Shown: positions 1 through 6,552 of the stretch, one piece after another
How the letters are laid out: each line of letters starts with the position of its first letter
Numbering within the stretch: the first letter of the stretch is position 1
Origin: Terriglobus sp.
GTDB lineage: Bacteria; Acidobacteriota; Terriglobia; Terriglobales; Acidobacteriaceae
DNA: 9,191 nt
NCBI GenBank assembly: GCA_023265355.1
Contig: JAHFTZ010000063.1
Location: forward strand, 1 to 9,191
Direction: 5' to 3'
The notes under the pieces: generated by a model
What the model was told of the DNA's origin: nothing
The model's database searches: none
The model's input: the letters and a program-made list of their open reading frames with translations, nothing else
Position numbers and translations under genes: made by a program

Positions 1-34
1 TTCCGAGAGATCCGAAAGCGAGCGTGTCCAGTGT

Positions 35-322
35 TTACACCGGAGGCTGGTTCAGTTCGGCATCCCGCTTTTTGCGCATCTCTTCCATTACAGAGGAGAT
101 CAGCTCTTTTGCGCCGTTGATGCCCGCTAGAACGGCCTGCAGATCGAGCGCAGGAACGGCTGGGTTGCGGTTCGAGGCGCAGTAGACTCCGTGCTGGCCG
201 ATGAGGGCAAGCGAGTCGGTGAGCACGTCCATCGTGACTGCCAGACGGCCCCGTTCCGTACCCATCATAAACTCGTATTTTTCGAGCTCTTCCTTGCGGT
301 CCCAGAAGATGGATTCTGCCAT
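35..322 (-). CDS. Hypothetical protein, 95 aa, last gene of the gcvPA-gcvPB unit
   Basis: I do not recognise this protein. The start used is the ATG at 322-320: an AAGGAG lies 8 bases upstream, and the ATG begins two bases after the TAA stop (327-325) of gcvPB. A GTG at 331 would add three residues but sits inside the ribosome-binding site and overlaps gcvPB. The protein appears soluble and largely helical, with no signal peptide or membrane segment. It has a charged N-terminus (FWDRKEELEKYEF, about residues 6-18), a hydrophobic middle with one cysteine, and a charged C-terminal helix (about residues 72-91) rich in Glu, Lys and Arg. The tight coupling suggests it is made together with GcvPB, but a role in glycine cleavage is only inference. 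The gene is convincing because of its ribosome-binding site, coupling and codon usage; its function is unknown. Confidence 0.75.
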   Translation of the reverse strand: MAESIFWDRKEELEKYEFMMGTERGRLAVTMDVLTDSLALIGQHGVYCASNRNPAVPALDLQAVLAGINGAKELISSVMEEMRKKRDAELNQPPV

Positions 323-324
323 GG

Positions 325-1872
325 TTACCACTCCTTCGCGGCGGAGTCCGGTGTGAGCGGGATGGAGGACGGCGGCGCCTTCCAGCGTAGGACGGGGTTG
401 CGGGCCGCCGCCGTCTCGTTCAAGCGGCGGATGCGCGTGGTATGCGGAGCGGTCTTGACCAGCTCCGGGTTCTCGGCGGCTTCGCGGGCGATCTGCTGGA
501 GCGCGTCGATGAGCAGGTCAAGCTCTTCGCGCGACTCGCTCTCGGTCGGCTCGATCATCATCGCTCCGGAGACGATCATGGGGAAGCTGACCGTGTAGGC
601 GTGGAAGCCGTAATCGATCAGGCGCTTGCCCATGTCGCCGGTCTTTACGCCGTTCTTCGCCTGCAGCTTGTCGGAGAAGACAACCTCGTGCATCGACGGT
701 GTTTTGAAGGGAAGCTCAAAGTAGCCTTCGAGTTTGGCTCGGATATAGTTCGCGTTCAGCACGGCGTCTTCCGTGGTGAGGCGCAGGCCATCCGGACCGT
801 TTGCCAGCGTGTAAGCCAGCGCGCGGACGAACATGCCGAAGTTGCCGTAGAACATGCGGACGCGGCCGACGGAGAGTGGACGGTCGTAGTCGAAGGCTAG
901 GCTCTTGTCTGCCTTGCGGACCACGATAGGCGTGGGGAGAAAGGGCTCAAGGATGGCTTTGCACGCAACGGGACCGCTGCCTGGGCCACCACCACCGTGC
1001 GGTGTGGAGAAGGTCTTGTGCAGATTGAGGTGCATCACGTCCGCGCCGAAGTCGCCCGGACGCGTCTTGCCCACGAGGGCGTTCATGTTCGCGCCGTCCA
1101 TATAGAGCAGGGCGCCCTTGGCGTGGAGGATGTCCGCAATCTTGTGGATCTCGCTCTCGAAGACGCCGATGGTCGATGGGTTGGTGAGCATGAGTGCGGC
1201 GGTGTCCTCGTCGACGAGCTTTTCCAGCTCAGCGAGGTCGACCATGCCTTCCGCGTTTGATTTCAGATTCTGCACCTGGTATCCCACGACGGCTGCGGTG
1301 GCGGGATTGGTTCCGTGCGCGGAGTCGGGGATGAGGATCTTCTTGCGGGCGTTGCCCTTGCTCTCGTGATACGCGCGGATCATCAGGATGCCGGTGAACT
1401 CGCCGTGCGCGCCCGCAGCGGGCTGCAGCGTGATGGCGTCCATGCCGGTGATCTCGATGAGGTACTGCGAGAGGTCGTGCATGATACCGAGCGCGCCCTG
1501 CGAGAGCGATTCCGGCTGGTAGGGATGGGCTTCGGCGATGCCTTCGAAGCGCGCGACGGCTTCGTTGACGCGGCCGTTGTACTTCATCGTGCAGCTTCCC
1601 AAGGGGAACATGCCGAGGTCGATGGCATAGTTCCACGTAGAAAGGCGCGTGAAGTGACGAACGATCTCGATCTCGCTGAGTTCCGGGAGAGCGCCGTACT
1701 CCTTGCGCACGGACTTGCCGAGGAGTACGGAGGCATCGACCGCAGGCACGTCGAGTTCGGAGAGGCGGTAGGCCTTCTTGCCGGGGGAGGACTTCTCGAA
1801 GATGAGTCCTTCGTTCTGCGAGGTGTGCGTCGTCGCTTTGCGCGGTGTGCCGATAAACTTTTCGTCTGACAT
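325..1872 (-). CDS. gcvPB: Glycine dehydrogenase (decarboxylating) subunit 2, GcvPB
   Basis: This is the PLP-binding half of the split P-protein of the glycine cleavage system (EC 1.4.4.2). With GcvPA it decarboxylates glycine and moves the aminomethyl group to the lipoyl arm of GcvH in the cytoplasm. The 515-aa product has the family landmarks: STWNYAID and FPLGSCTMKYN (about 78-99), HGTNPATAAVVGY (186-198), MDGANMNALVG (258-268), and the PLP-lysine motif NLHKTFSTPHGGGGPG with K286 as the expected Schiff-base lysine. The start is the ATG at 1872-1870, with GAGG seven bases upstream; an in-frame TTG 21 bases earlier has no such site. At about 515 residues it is slightly long for the family, with a basic N-terminal lead and a C-terminal tail of about 25 residues. 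It lies 50 bases after an unknown 112-aa gene and is followed two bases after its stop by another small gene. Confidence 0.97.
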   Translation of the reverse strand: MSDEKFIGTPRKATTHTSQNEGLIFEKSSPGKKAYRLSELDVPAVDASVLLGKSVRKEYGALPELSEIEIVRHFTRLSTWNYAIDLGMFPLGSCTMKYNGRVNEAVARFEGIAEAHPYQPESLSQGALGIMHDLSQYLIEITGMDAITLQPAAGAHGEFTGILMIRAYHESKGNARKKILIPDSAHGTNPATAAVVGYQVQNLKSNAEGMVDLAELEKLVDEDTAALMLTNPSTIGVFESEIHKIADILHAKGALLYMDGANMNALVGKTRPGDFGADVMHLNLHKTFSTPHGGGGPGSGPVACKAILEPFLPTPIVVRKADKSLAFDYDRPLSVGRVRMFYGNFGMFVRALAYTLANGPDGLRLTTEDAVLNANYIRAKLEGYFELPFKTPSMHEVVFSDKLQAKNGVKTGDMGKRLIDYGFHAYTVSFPMIVSGAMMIEPTESESREELDLLIDALQQIAREAAENPELVKTAPHTTRIRRLNETAAARNPVLRWKAPPSSIPLTPDSAAKEW

Positions 1873-1922
1873 CTGAGATCCTCGATGAAGCAAAAGTGGT
1901 GCAAAATTCGTAGGTGGAGGTT

Positions 1923-2261
1923 CTAGAACTCGAAGTGACCTTCCGCCGAGGTAAAGCTGCCTGCCTGCGGAGAGTTGAGTTCTTCCTCGCGGAGAGACAG
2001 AGCGATCACAACGCCGTTCTCAAATTCGAGCGTCAGTTCGTTGCCTTCGTTATAGAGCGCGGTCTTGACCTCTTCGCTGATGACGAAGCAGAGAGCGTCG
2101 CGATAACCGGGATCTCCGAAGCCGATAGAAACCCCGTTCGGGTCGGCAATGACGGGCCACGCCAGCAGCGTAAGCAGGCTGTCGTCGAAGCGGAGTTGCA
2201 GGAAGTCGAGAACGAATTCGACCGCTGTAAGTTCGGCTCCGTTGAGAAGATCGAGATCCAT
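1923..2261 (-). CDS. Hypothetical protein, 112 aa, between gcvPA and gcvPB
   Basis: An unassigned small protein placed between the two P-protein subunit genes. Its ATG (2261-2259) begins two bases after the TAG stop of gcvPA (2266-2264). A GAAGG seven bases upstream lies inside the end of gcvPA, so translation is probably coupled. The protein is acidic and, from its alternating hydrophobic pattern, mostly beta strand. The most distinctive segment is FGDPGYRDALC (about residues 48-58), followed by LTLEFENGVVIALSL (76-90) and a Phe-rich end. There is no signal peptide or membrane helix. From memory this resembles a loose group of small uncharacterised bacterial proteins with a PGYRDALC-like motif, some near toxin-immunity loci, but I cannot name a family with confidence. 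A helper or regulator role for the P-protein is inferred from position only. Confidence 0.85.
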   Translation of the reverse strand: MDLDLLNGAELTAVEFVLDFLQLRFDDSLLTLLAWPVIADPNGVSIGFGDPGYRDALCFVISEEVKTALYNEGNELTLEFENGVVIALSLREEELNSPQAGSFTSAEGHFEF

Positions 2262-2263
2262 AG

Positions 2264-3595
2264 CTATGCCTTCAGAGCTGCAGCGGCAGCATCGATCTGT
2301 ACACGCGTGGTGAGTTCAGTCGCGCACCAGAGAGAGGCATTCGCGCCGAGCTCCGGGTAGTGGTGACCAAGCGGAAAGCCGCCAATGATCTTCTCTTTCA
2401 GAAGACCGGCATTGACTGCTTCCGTGGTGTCTTTCGTTTCGAGGACGAACTCATTGAAGCGGGGCGCGGAGTTGAAGAGCAGCTTCGCATTGGCTCCAAG
2501 AGTGTTCGCGGCATAGTGCGCCTTGGCCAGGTTTTGCTCGGCGAGTTCGCGGATGCCTTCCTTGCCGTAGACGGTGAGGAAAATCGTAACCATCAACGCG
2601 ACGAGCGACTGGTTGGTGCAGATGTTGCTCGTGGCCTTCTCGCGGCGGATATGCTGCTCGCGCGTGGAGAGCGTCAGAACGAAGCCGCGGCGGCCTTCGG
2701 TATCCGTGGTCTCGCCACAGAGGCGTCCGGGCATCTGGCGCAGGAATTTCTCCTTGCAGGCGATGACGCCGCAGTAGGGACCGCCAAAGCCGACGGGAAC
2801 GCCGAAGGACTGGGCTTCGAGCGAGACGATATCCGCTTCCACCGGAGGAGCGACGATGCCGAGCGAGACGGCCTCCGCGATGGAGACGATCAGCAGAGCG
2901 CCCTTGGCGTGAACGATCTCCGCGACGGCAGCCACATCCTCAATCGTCCCGAAGAAGTTCGGCGACTGGATCAGAACGCAGGCCGTGTCTTCGGTGATGG
3001 CGGCGTCGAGCTTTGCGAGGTCAACACGGCCCGATTCGCCGGTGTAATCCACCTCTGTGAGGGGAATACCCTGATGCTGCGCGTAGGTGCGGAGAACTTC
3101 GCGGTACTCGGGATGCACCGTGCGGGCGATCACAGCGCCGTTGCGGCCGGTGACGCGGACGGCCATCATGACGGCTTCGGCTGCGCCGGTAGAGCCGTCG
3201 TACATGCTGGCGTTGGCGATCTCCATGCCGGTCAGGTCGCAGATCATCGTCTGAAACTCGAAGAGCGCCTGCAGTGTGCCTTGCGCGATCTCCGGCTGGT
3301 ATGGGGTGTAGCTCGTCAGGAACTCGCCGCGCTGCGAAAGGGAGTCGATAATGACGGGGCGGTAGTGCCGATAGGCTCCAGCGCCGAGAAAGCTGGCGTA
3401 ACCCGTCGCATTCTGTGCGGAGTAGGCCTTGAACGCTTCGATGACCTCCTGCTCGCCGTGCTGGCGAGGGACGTCCAGGTCGCGCTTGAGCTGATACTCC
3501 GCAGGGATGGTTGCGAAGAGATCATCGATGGAGGTGGCGCCTATCTCTGCCAGCATGGCGGTACGGTCTGCAGGGGACTTTGGAAGATAACGCAT
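2264..3595 (-). CDS. gcvPA: Glycine dehydrogenase (decarboxylating) subunit 1, GcvPA
   Basis: The N-terminal half of the split P-protein, which has the aminotransferase fold but not the PLP lysine; it pairs with GcvPB to decarboxylate glycine. The 443-aa length is normal for a separate GcvPA. Visible family motifs are [12 protein letters not shown] (69-80), [21 protein letters not shown] (95-115), [14 protein letters not shown] (128-141), GFGGPYCG (269-276), and the long conserved block [11 protein letters not shown] to [18 protein letters not shown] (288-329). The ATG at 3595-3593 is chosen over the adjacent in-frame TTG at 3598. No Shine-Dalgarno sequence is visible upstream of either, unlike the other gcv genes here. 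The gene is divergent from the plus-strand gene starting at 3687, so it must have its own promoter within about 90 bases, and it heads the gcvPA / 112-aa / gcvPB / 95-aa unit. Confidence 0.97.
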   Translation of the reverse strand: MRYLPKSPADRTAMLAEIGATSIDDLFATIPAEYQLKRDLDVPRQHGEQEVIEAFKAYSAQNATGYASFLGAGAYRHYRPVIIDSLSQRGEFLTSYTPYQPEIAQGTLQALFEFQTMICDLTGMEIANASMYDGSTGAAEAVMMAVRVTGRNGAVIARTVHPEYREVLRTYAQHQGIPLTEVDYTGESGRVDLAKLDAAITEDTACVLIQSPNFFGTIEDVAAVAEIVHAKGALLIVSIAEAVSLGIVAPPVEADIVSLEAQSFGVPVGFGGPYCGVIACKEKFLRQMPGRLCGETTDTEGRRGFVLTLSTREQHIRREKATSNICTNQSLVALMVTIFLTVYGKEGIRELAEQNLAKAHYAANTLGANAKLLFNSAPRFNEFVLETKDTTEAVNAGLLKEKIIGGFPLGHHYPELGANASLWCATELTTRVQIDAAAAALKA

Positions 3596-3603
3596 CAATT
3601 ACG

Positions 3604-3609
3604 ATTCTA
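3604..3609 (-). promoter_or_regulatory. Possible -10 element for gcvPA
   Basis: On the minus strand TAGAAT (five of six matches to TATAAT) ends eight bases before the gcvPA ATG. If used, transcription would start at or within about two bases of the start codon, giving a nearly leaderless mRNA. That would fit the absence of a ribosome-binding site. No good -35 hexamer is seen 16-18 bases upstream. This is a weak call by eye. Confidence 0.3.
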
Positions 3610-3686
3610 GAGCGTTGCGAGGATGTGCGCTTACCGCGCAGCGCGAGTATGGGGCTAAGTTAGTGGGATAAGACGCGGAGGCTTCG

Positions 3687-4829
3687 ATGAGGCAGTGGCT
3701 CATGGTCTTTTTTCTTGGTGCGATGACAGTGGGGGCGCAGCAGGCTCCCCCTGACGAGCGGTCGGTACCGCTGCTCTCCCTGGTGGATCCGTCCACTAAT
3801 GGTGGCACGGTGGTCGGCCACGTCTACTGCGCCGACACGCATGCGCCCGCCCATCTCGCCCGCGTTTCCCTCTCTCCCGTCCCCCAGGCGGGCTCGCAGG
3901 GCGGCGGTCGATTTGGTGGAGGCATGGTCACGGCCGATATGGACGGAGCGTTTCTGATCCAGGGGGTGGCGCCGGGCAGTTATTACGTCAATGTTCAGAT
4001 GCCCGGCTATGTAAGCCCCCTGCAGAGCGTCGCCGCTGCCGATCTGCGGGATGCCAGTTCGGAGGCCCAGCTTCGTGTACGGCAAAAGGTCCAGATGGTG
4101 ACCTTGAGCGGCTCCGAGTCCACGCGCGTCGATGTGACCGTAGAACGTGGGTCCGCGATCAGCGGGATCGTTCGGTTCGATGATGGGACGCCCGCCGCCA
4201 ACGTGTTCGTGAGTGTCTACACGCCCCCGGCTGCCGTGGCGACCAATGCGACGATTATGACCTCCGCCAGTCAGTTCGGTCGAGGTGGCCTGGTCACCGG
4301 ATCTGTACGCGGTGGAGGATCGTCCCAGACGGACGATCGCGGCGTTTTTCGGATCGCCGGTCTGCCGCCGGGAGACTATATGGTCTCCGCGAATGTAGTC
4401 CTGCCTGCAGCTTTCACCGCAACACCTCCTTCCAGCGGGGGAAGAGCGTTCAATCCCGGAACCAACCTGATCGTGTACGCGCCCGCAGCCCTGCATCGGT
4501 CGGGAGCGACGACGTTCACGCTGGGTTCAGGGGAGGAGCGCAATGGGGTGGAGATTACGGTGTCTCTGCGCGGTCTGCATGTGGTGAGCGGACATCTTTC
4601 GGGGAGCACGAACGATGGAGGACGCCGCCGCGTCGTGCTGAACGATACCAGCGATGTCGCCTTCAGCCGCAACGCGCTTGTGGGCGCGGACGGAAGCTTT
4701 CGCATGGAAGAGGTTCCGGACGGGGATTACACGATCACCGTGGCGGGCGGAGGCGCAAGAAATACCGCAACGGGCATTGGAGTAGCAGTGCATGGCGGGG
4801 ATGTGACGGACGTTGTGTTGGCGCAGTGA
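3687..4829 (+). CDS. Secreted protein with three carboxypeptidase-regulatory-like beta-sandwich domains
   Basis: A 380-aa protein with an N-terminal signal peptide (hydrophobic WLMVFFLGAMTVGA, likely cleaved after residue 17, before QQAPP). Three repeats of the carboxypeptidase-regulatory-like fold follow: about 41-115 (GGTVVGHVYC ... DGAFLIQGVAPGSYYVNVQMPGY), 157-240 (AISGIVRFDDGTPA ... DDRGVFRIAGLPPGDYMVSA) and 297-353 (LHVVSGHL ... ADGSFRMEEVPDGDYTITV). Each ends in the usual D-G-x-F-x-hydrophobic ... P-G/D-x-Y turn. Gly/Ser-rich linkers join them. There is no TonB plug or barrel, no lipobox, no C-terminal anchor and no peptidase domain. It is likely a periplasmic or exported binding or structural protein; the substrate is unknown. 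The start has GGAGG five bases upstream. It splits the gcv cluster on the opposite strand and has no obvious link to glycine metabolism. Such proteins are abundant in Acidobacteriota. Confidence 0.9.
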   Translation: MRQWLMVFFLGAMTVGAQQAPPDERSVPLLSLVDPSTNGGTVVGHVYCADTHAPAHLARVSLSPVPQAGSQGGGRFGGGMVTADMDGAFLIQGVAPGSYYVNVQMPGYVSPLQSVAAADLRDASSEAQLRVRQKVQMVTLSGSESTRVDVTVERGSAISGIVRFDDGTPAANVFVSVYTPPAAVATNATIMTSASQFGRGGLVTGSVRGGGSSQTDDRGVFRIAGLPPGDYMVSANVVLPAAFTATPPSSGGRAFNPGTNLIVYAPAALHRSGATTFTLGSGEERNGVEITVSLRGLHVVSGHLSGSTNDGGRRRVVLNDTSDVAFSRNALVGADGSFRMEEVPDGDYTITVAGGGARNTATGIGVAVHGGDVTDVVLAQ

Positions 4830-4840
4830 AGTGATAAAGA

Positions 4841-4869
4841 CATCGCCGTCGCAGGGCGCGACGGCGATG
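4841..4869. terminator. Probable bidirectional terminator hairpin between convergent genes
   Basis: A perfect 11-bp inverted repeat, CATCGCCGTCG / CGACGGCGATG, with a 7-base loop. It lies 11 bases after the stop of the plus-strand beta-sandwich gene and 21 bases beyond the gcvH stop on the other strand. The T-tracts are poor: CTTGTCCTT follows on the plus strand and TCTTTATC on the minus strand. Position and stem strength suggest it ends both transcripts. Confidence 0.7.
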
Positions 4870-4890
4870 CTTGTCCTTCGTGATTTCAAA

Positions 4891-5280
4891 CTAGTGGCCG
4901 GTCTCTTCTTCGACGTACTTGGTATAGGCAGCAGAGTCGAGCAGGCTGTCGAGATCCGCGGCGTTGGTCAGCGTGACTTTGACGAGCCAGGTGTTGTTGG
5001 CGTCGGTATTGATGGTCTCGGGGGCATCGTTGAGGGCGGAGTTGATCTCGGCGACCGTACCTGCAACGGGAGAGTAGAGGTCGCTTACAGCCTTGACGCT
5101 CTCGACCGAGCCGAAGGTCTCGTGCGCGACGAGCTTGTCTCCCACCTTGGGCAGTTCGACAAAGACGATATCGCCCAGCGAAGACTGCGCGTAGTCCGTA
5201 ATACCAATGGTGCCAGTGGTGCCGTCCACTTCAATCCACTCGTGTTCTTTGGTGTACTTGTATGTCGCTGGGTAAGCCAT
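4891..5280 (-). CDS. gcvH: Glycine cleavage system H protein
   Basis: The lipoyl carrier of the glycine cleavage system. Its lipoyl-lysine accepts the aminomethyl group from the P-protein, presents it to GcvT, and is reoxidised by lipoamide dehydrogenase. The 129-aa length is typical. Visible family features are YTKEHEWIEV (9-18), GITDYAQSSLGDIVFVELP (26-44), and the lipoylation motif FGSVESVKAVSDLYSPVAG (56-74) with K63 as the modified lysine. The ATG at 5280-5278 is preferred, with GGAG nine bases upstream; an upstream in-frame start would add 13 unconserved residues and run into a hairpin. It follows gcvT by 95 bases on the same strand, so the two are probably cotranscribed although the spacer holds two hairpins. 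The gene ends at the convergent terminator. Confidence 0.97.
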   Translation of the reverse strand: MAYPATYKYTKEHEWIEVDGTTGTIGITDYAQSSLGDIVFVELPKVGDKLVAHETFGSVESVKAVSDLYSPVAGTVAEINSALNDAPETINTDANNTWLVKVTLTNAADLDSLLDSAAYTKYVEEETGH

Positions 5281-5305
5281 CGTGTTCGTCTCCGAAGGTG
5301 ATTGT

Positions 5306-5335
5306 AGAGCCTTGGCCACGCGGGACCAAGGCTCT
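5306..5335 (-). other. Intercistronic hairpin upstream of gcvH
   Basis: A perfect 10-bp inverted repeat (AGAGCCTTGG / CCAAGGCTCT) with a 10-base loop lies in the gcvT-gcvH spacer, 25 bases before the gcvH start codon. On the transcribed strand it is followed by ACAATCACC and not by a U-tract, so it is not a standard intrinsic terminator. It may act as an RNA-processing or stabilising structure protecting a gcvH message, or as a partial terminator. The function is inference. Confidence 0.6.
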
Positions 5336-5347
5336 TAAGGGTTGGAT

Positions 5348-5367
5348 CGCGGTGGAAAATCGCCGCG
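5348..5367 (-). other. Small hairpin just after the gcvT stop
   Basis: A 7-bp stem, CGCGGTG / CGCCGCG including one G-U type pair, with a 6-base A-rich loop, lies 8 bases beyond the gcvT stop codon. No T-run follows on the minus strand. Together with the larger hairpin at 5306-5335 it makes a tandem of stems between gcvT and gcvH. It could protect the gcvT 3' end; it could also be chance in G+C-rich DNA. Confidence 0.4.
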
Positions 5368-5375
5368 CGGGAGGT

Positions 5376-6503
5376 CTATTTTTTGGCGCGCTTGTAGAAG
5401 GGCGTCGGGACGACCTTCGCCTTCACGGGCTGGTTGCGAATGGTGACAGCGACTTCGGTATCCAGCGCGGTGAACTCCACTGGCACATAGGCGAGGGCGA
5501 AGTTTTTCTTCAGCGTAACCGAGGGTGAGCCGCTGGTGACTTCGCCGATCACCGTGCCGTCGAGCGTCGTCACAGGGTATCCATCGCGTGCGATACCGCG
5601 TTCGACGATCTCCAAACCTACCAGCTTGCGCTTCGGTCCGCCACTGTTCTGGATCGTCTGCAGCGCGGACTTGCCGACGAAGTCGGATTCCTTGTCGAGC
5701 TTGCAGTAGCGGCCCAGGTTGGCTTCGAAGACGTTGATCGTGTCCGAGATCTCGTGGCCGTAGAGAGCCATCGCCGATTCGAGGCGAAGAGTATTGCGTG
5801 CGCCTAGGCCGCAGGGAAGGATGCCGAACTCCTCGCCAGCGGCGAAGATCTCCTGCCAGACGCGGGCGCTGGTGGCCTCGTCGGAGGGAATGTAGATCTC
5901 GAAGCCGTCTTCGCCGGTGTAGCCCGTGCGGGCGATCATCACGTTGTAAAGCCCGGCGACCTTGCCCCAGGTGAACCAATAGTTCTTGATTGTGGAGGGA
6001 TCGGTGTCCGTGAGCTTCTGGAGGACATCCACGGCACGCGGTCCCTGGATGGCGATCTGCGTGTACATATCGGAGTAGTCGTTGATGTGCGTGGAGGGCA
6101 TCTGGCCGATCGTCTGGCGGACCCACTGCACATCCTTTTCACGCGTTCCGGCATTGATGACAATAAGGTAGTCATTCTCGGAGAGCTTATGCAGAACGAC
6201 ATCGTCGACGAAGGTGCCTTCCGGCGTCAGCATGGCGGAGTAGTGCGCCTGCCCGACCTGCAGCTTGCTGGCGTCGTTCATCAGCAGCTTCTGCACGGCT
6301 GCGAGTGAGCCGGGTCCGCGCAACTGGATGTCGCCCATGTGCGAGACGTCAAAGACGCCGACGCTGTTGCGGACGGCGTTGTGTTCGGCCATCAAGCCCG
6401 AATATTCGACGGGCATATCCCAACCGCCAAAGTCGACCATCTTGGCTTTCAGGGCGCGGTGTGTGGCGTTGAGGGCTGTCTTACGCAAGGCGGCTTCTGA
6501 CAT
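5376..6503 (-). CDS. gcvT: Aminomethyltransferase, glycine cleavage T protein
   Basis: Releases ammonia from the aminomethyl-lipoyl arm of GcvH and gives 5,10-methylene-tetrahydrofolate (EC 2.1.2.10), in the cytoplasm. The 375-aa length is normal. Motifs in order: DFGGWDMPVEY (24-34), GVFDVSHMGDIQLRGP (49-64), LTPEGTFVDDVVLHKL (92-107) with the conserved acidic pair D100-D101, INAGTREKD (116-124), ARTGYTGEDGFEIY (191-204), GLGARNTLRLE (232-242), FVGKSAL (275-281), EVTSGSPS (321-328) and VPTPFYKR (365-372). Two positions differ from the sequence I know from E. coli: GARN in place of GARD, and LGRYCKLDK in the segment usually carrying a tryptophan. The ATG at 6503-6501 has GGAG eight bases upstream; an ATG at 6524 has no such site. 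A membrane-protein gene ends 49 bases upstream and gcvH follows. Confidence 0.97.
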   Translation of the reverse strand: MSEAALRKTALNATHRALKAKMVDFGGWDMPVEYSGLMAEHNAVRNSVGVFDVSHMGDIQLRGPGSLAAVQKLLMNDASKLQVGQAHYSAMLTPEGTFVDDVVLHKLSENDYLIVINAGTREKDVQWVRQTIGQMPSTHINDYSDMYTQIAIQGPRAVDVLQKLTDTDPSTIKNYWFTWGKVAGLYNVMIARTGYTGEDGFEIYIPSDEATSARVWQEIFAAGEEFGILPCGLGARNTLRLESAMALYGHEISDTINVFEANLGRYCKLDKESDFVGKSALQTIQNSGGPKRKLVGLEIVERGIARDGYPVTTLDGTVIGEVTSGSPSVTLKKNFALAYVPVEFTALDTEVAVTIRNQPVKAKVVPTPFYKRAKK

Positions 6504-6552
6504 CAATAGATCTCCGAGGTTCATGGTATCGCGGGAAGAGCGGGATGCGCAG

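Noticed and set aside
1..34. Terminator after the 95-aa gene
   Set aside because: Only a short GTGTTTACAC partial palindrome is present, with no strong stem or T-run in the 34 bases available.
1315..1869. A 184-codon open frame on the plus strand opposite gcvPB (also 442-900)
   Set aside because: Shadow frames of gcvPB with no ribosome-binding site or protein-like pattern.
2360..3610. A 416-codon open frame on the plus strand opposite gcvPA
   Set aside because: It is fully antisense to a gene with unmistakable conserved motifs. Its translation is rich in Arg, Gly, Asp and Val without family features, as expected from codon bias in G+C-rich DNA.
3596..3686. Glycine riboswitch upstream of gcvPA or gcvT
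   Set aside because: The 91-base gap before gcvPA and the 49-base gap before gcvT show no recognisable glycine aptamer core, and both are too short for a typical tandem aptamer.
3660..4496. A 278-codon minus-strand frame opposite the beta-sandwich gene
   Set aside because: The plus-strand frame has a signal peptide, repeated domains and a good ribosome-binding site; the antisense frame has none.
5335..6126. A 263-codon minus-strand frame inside gcvT
   Set aside because: It overlaps gcvT in another frame and reads as Arg/His/Pro-rich low-complexity sequence.
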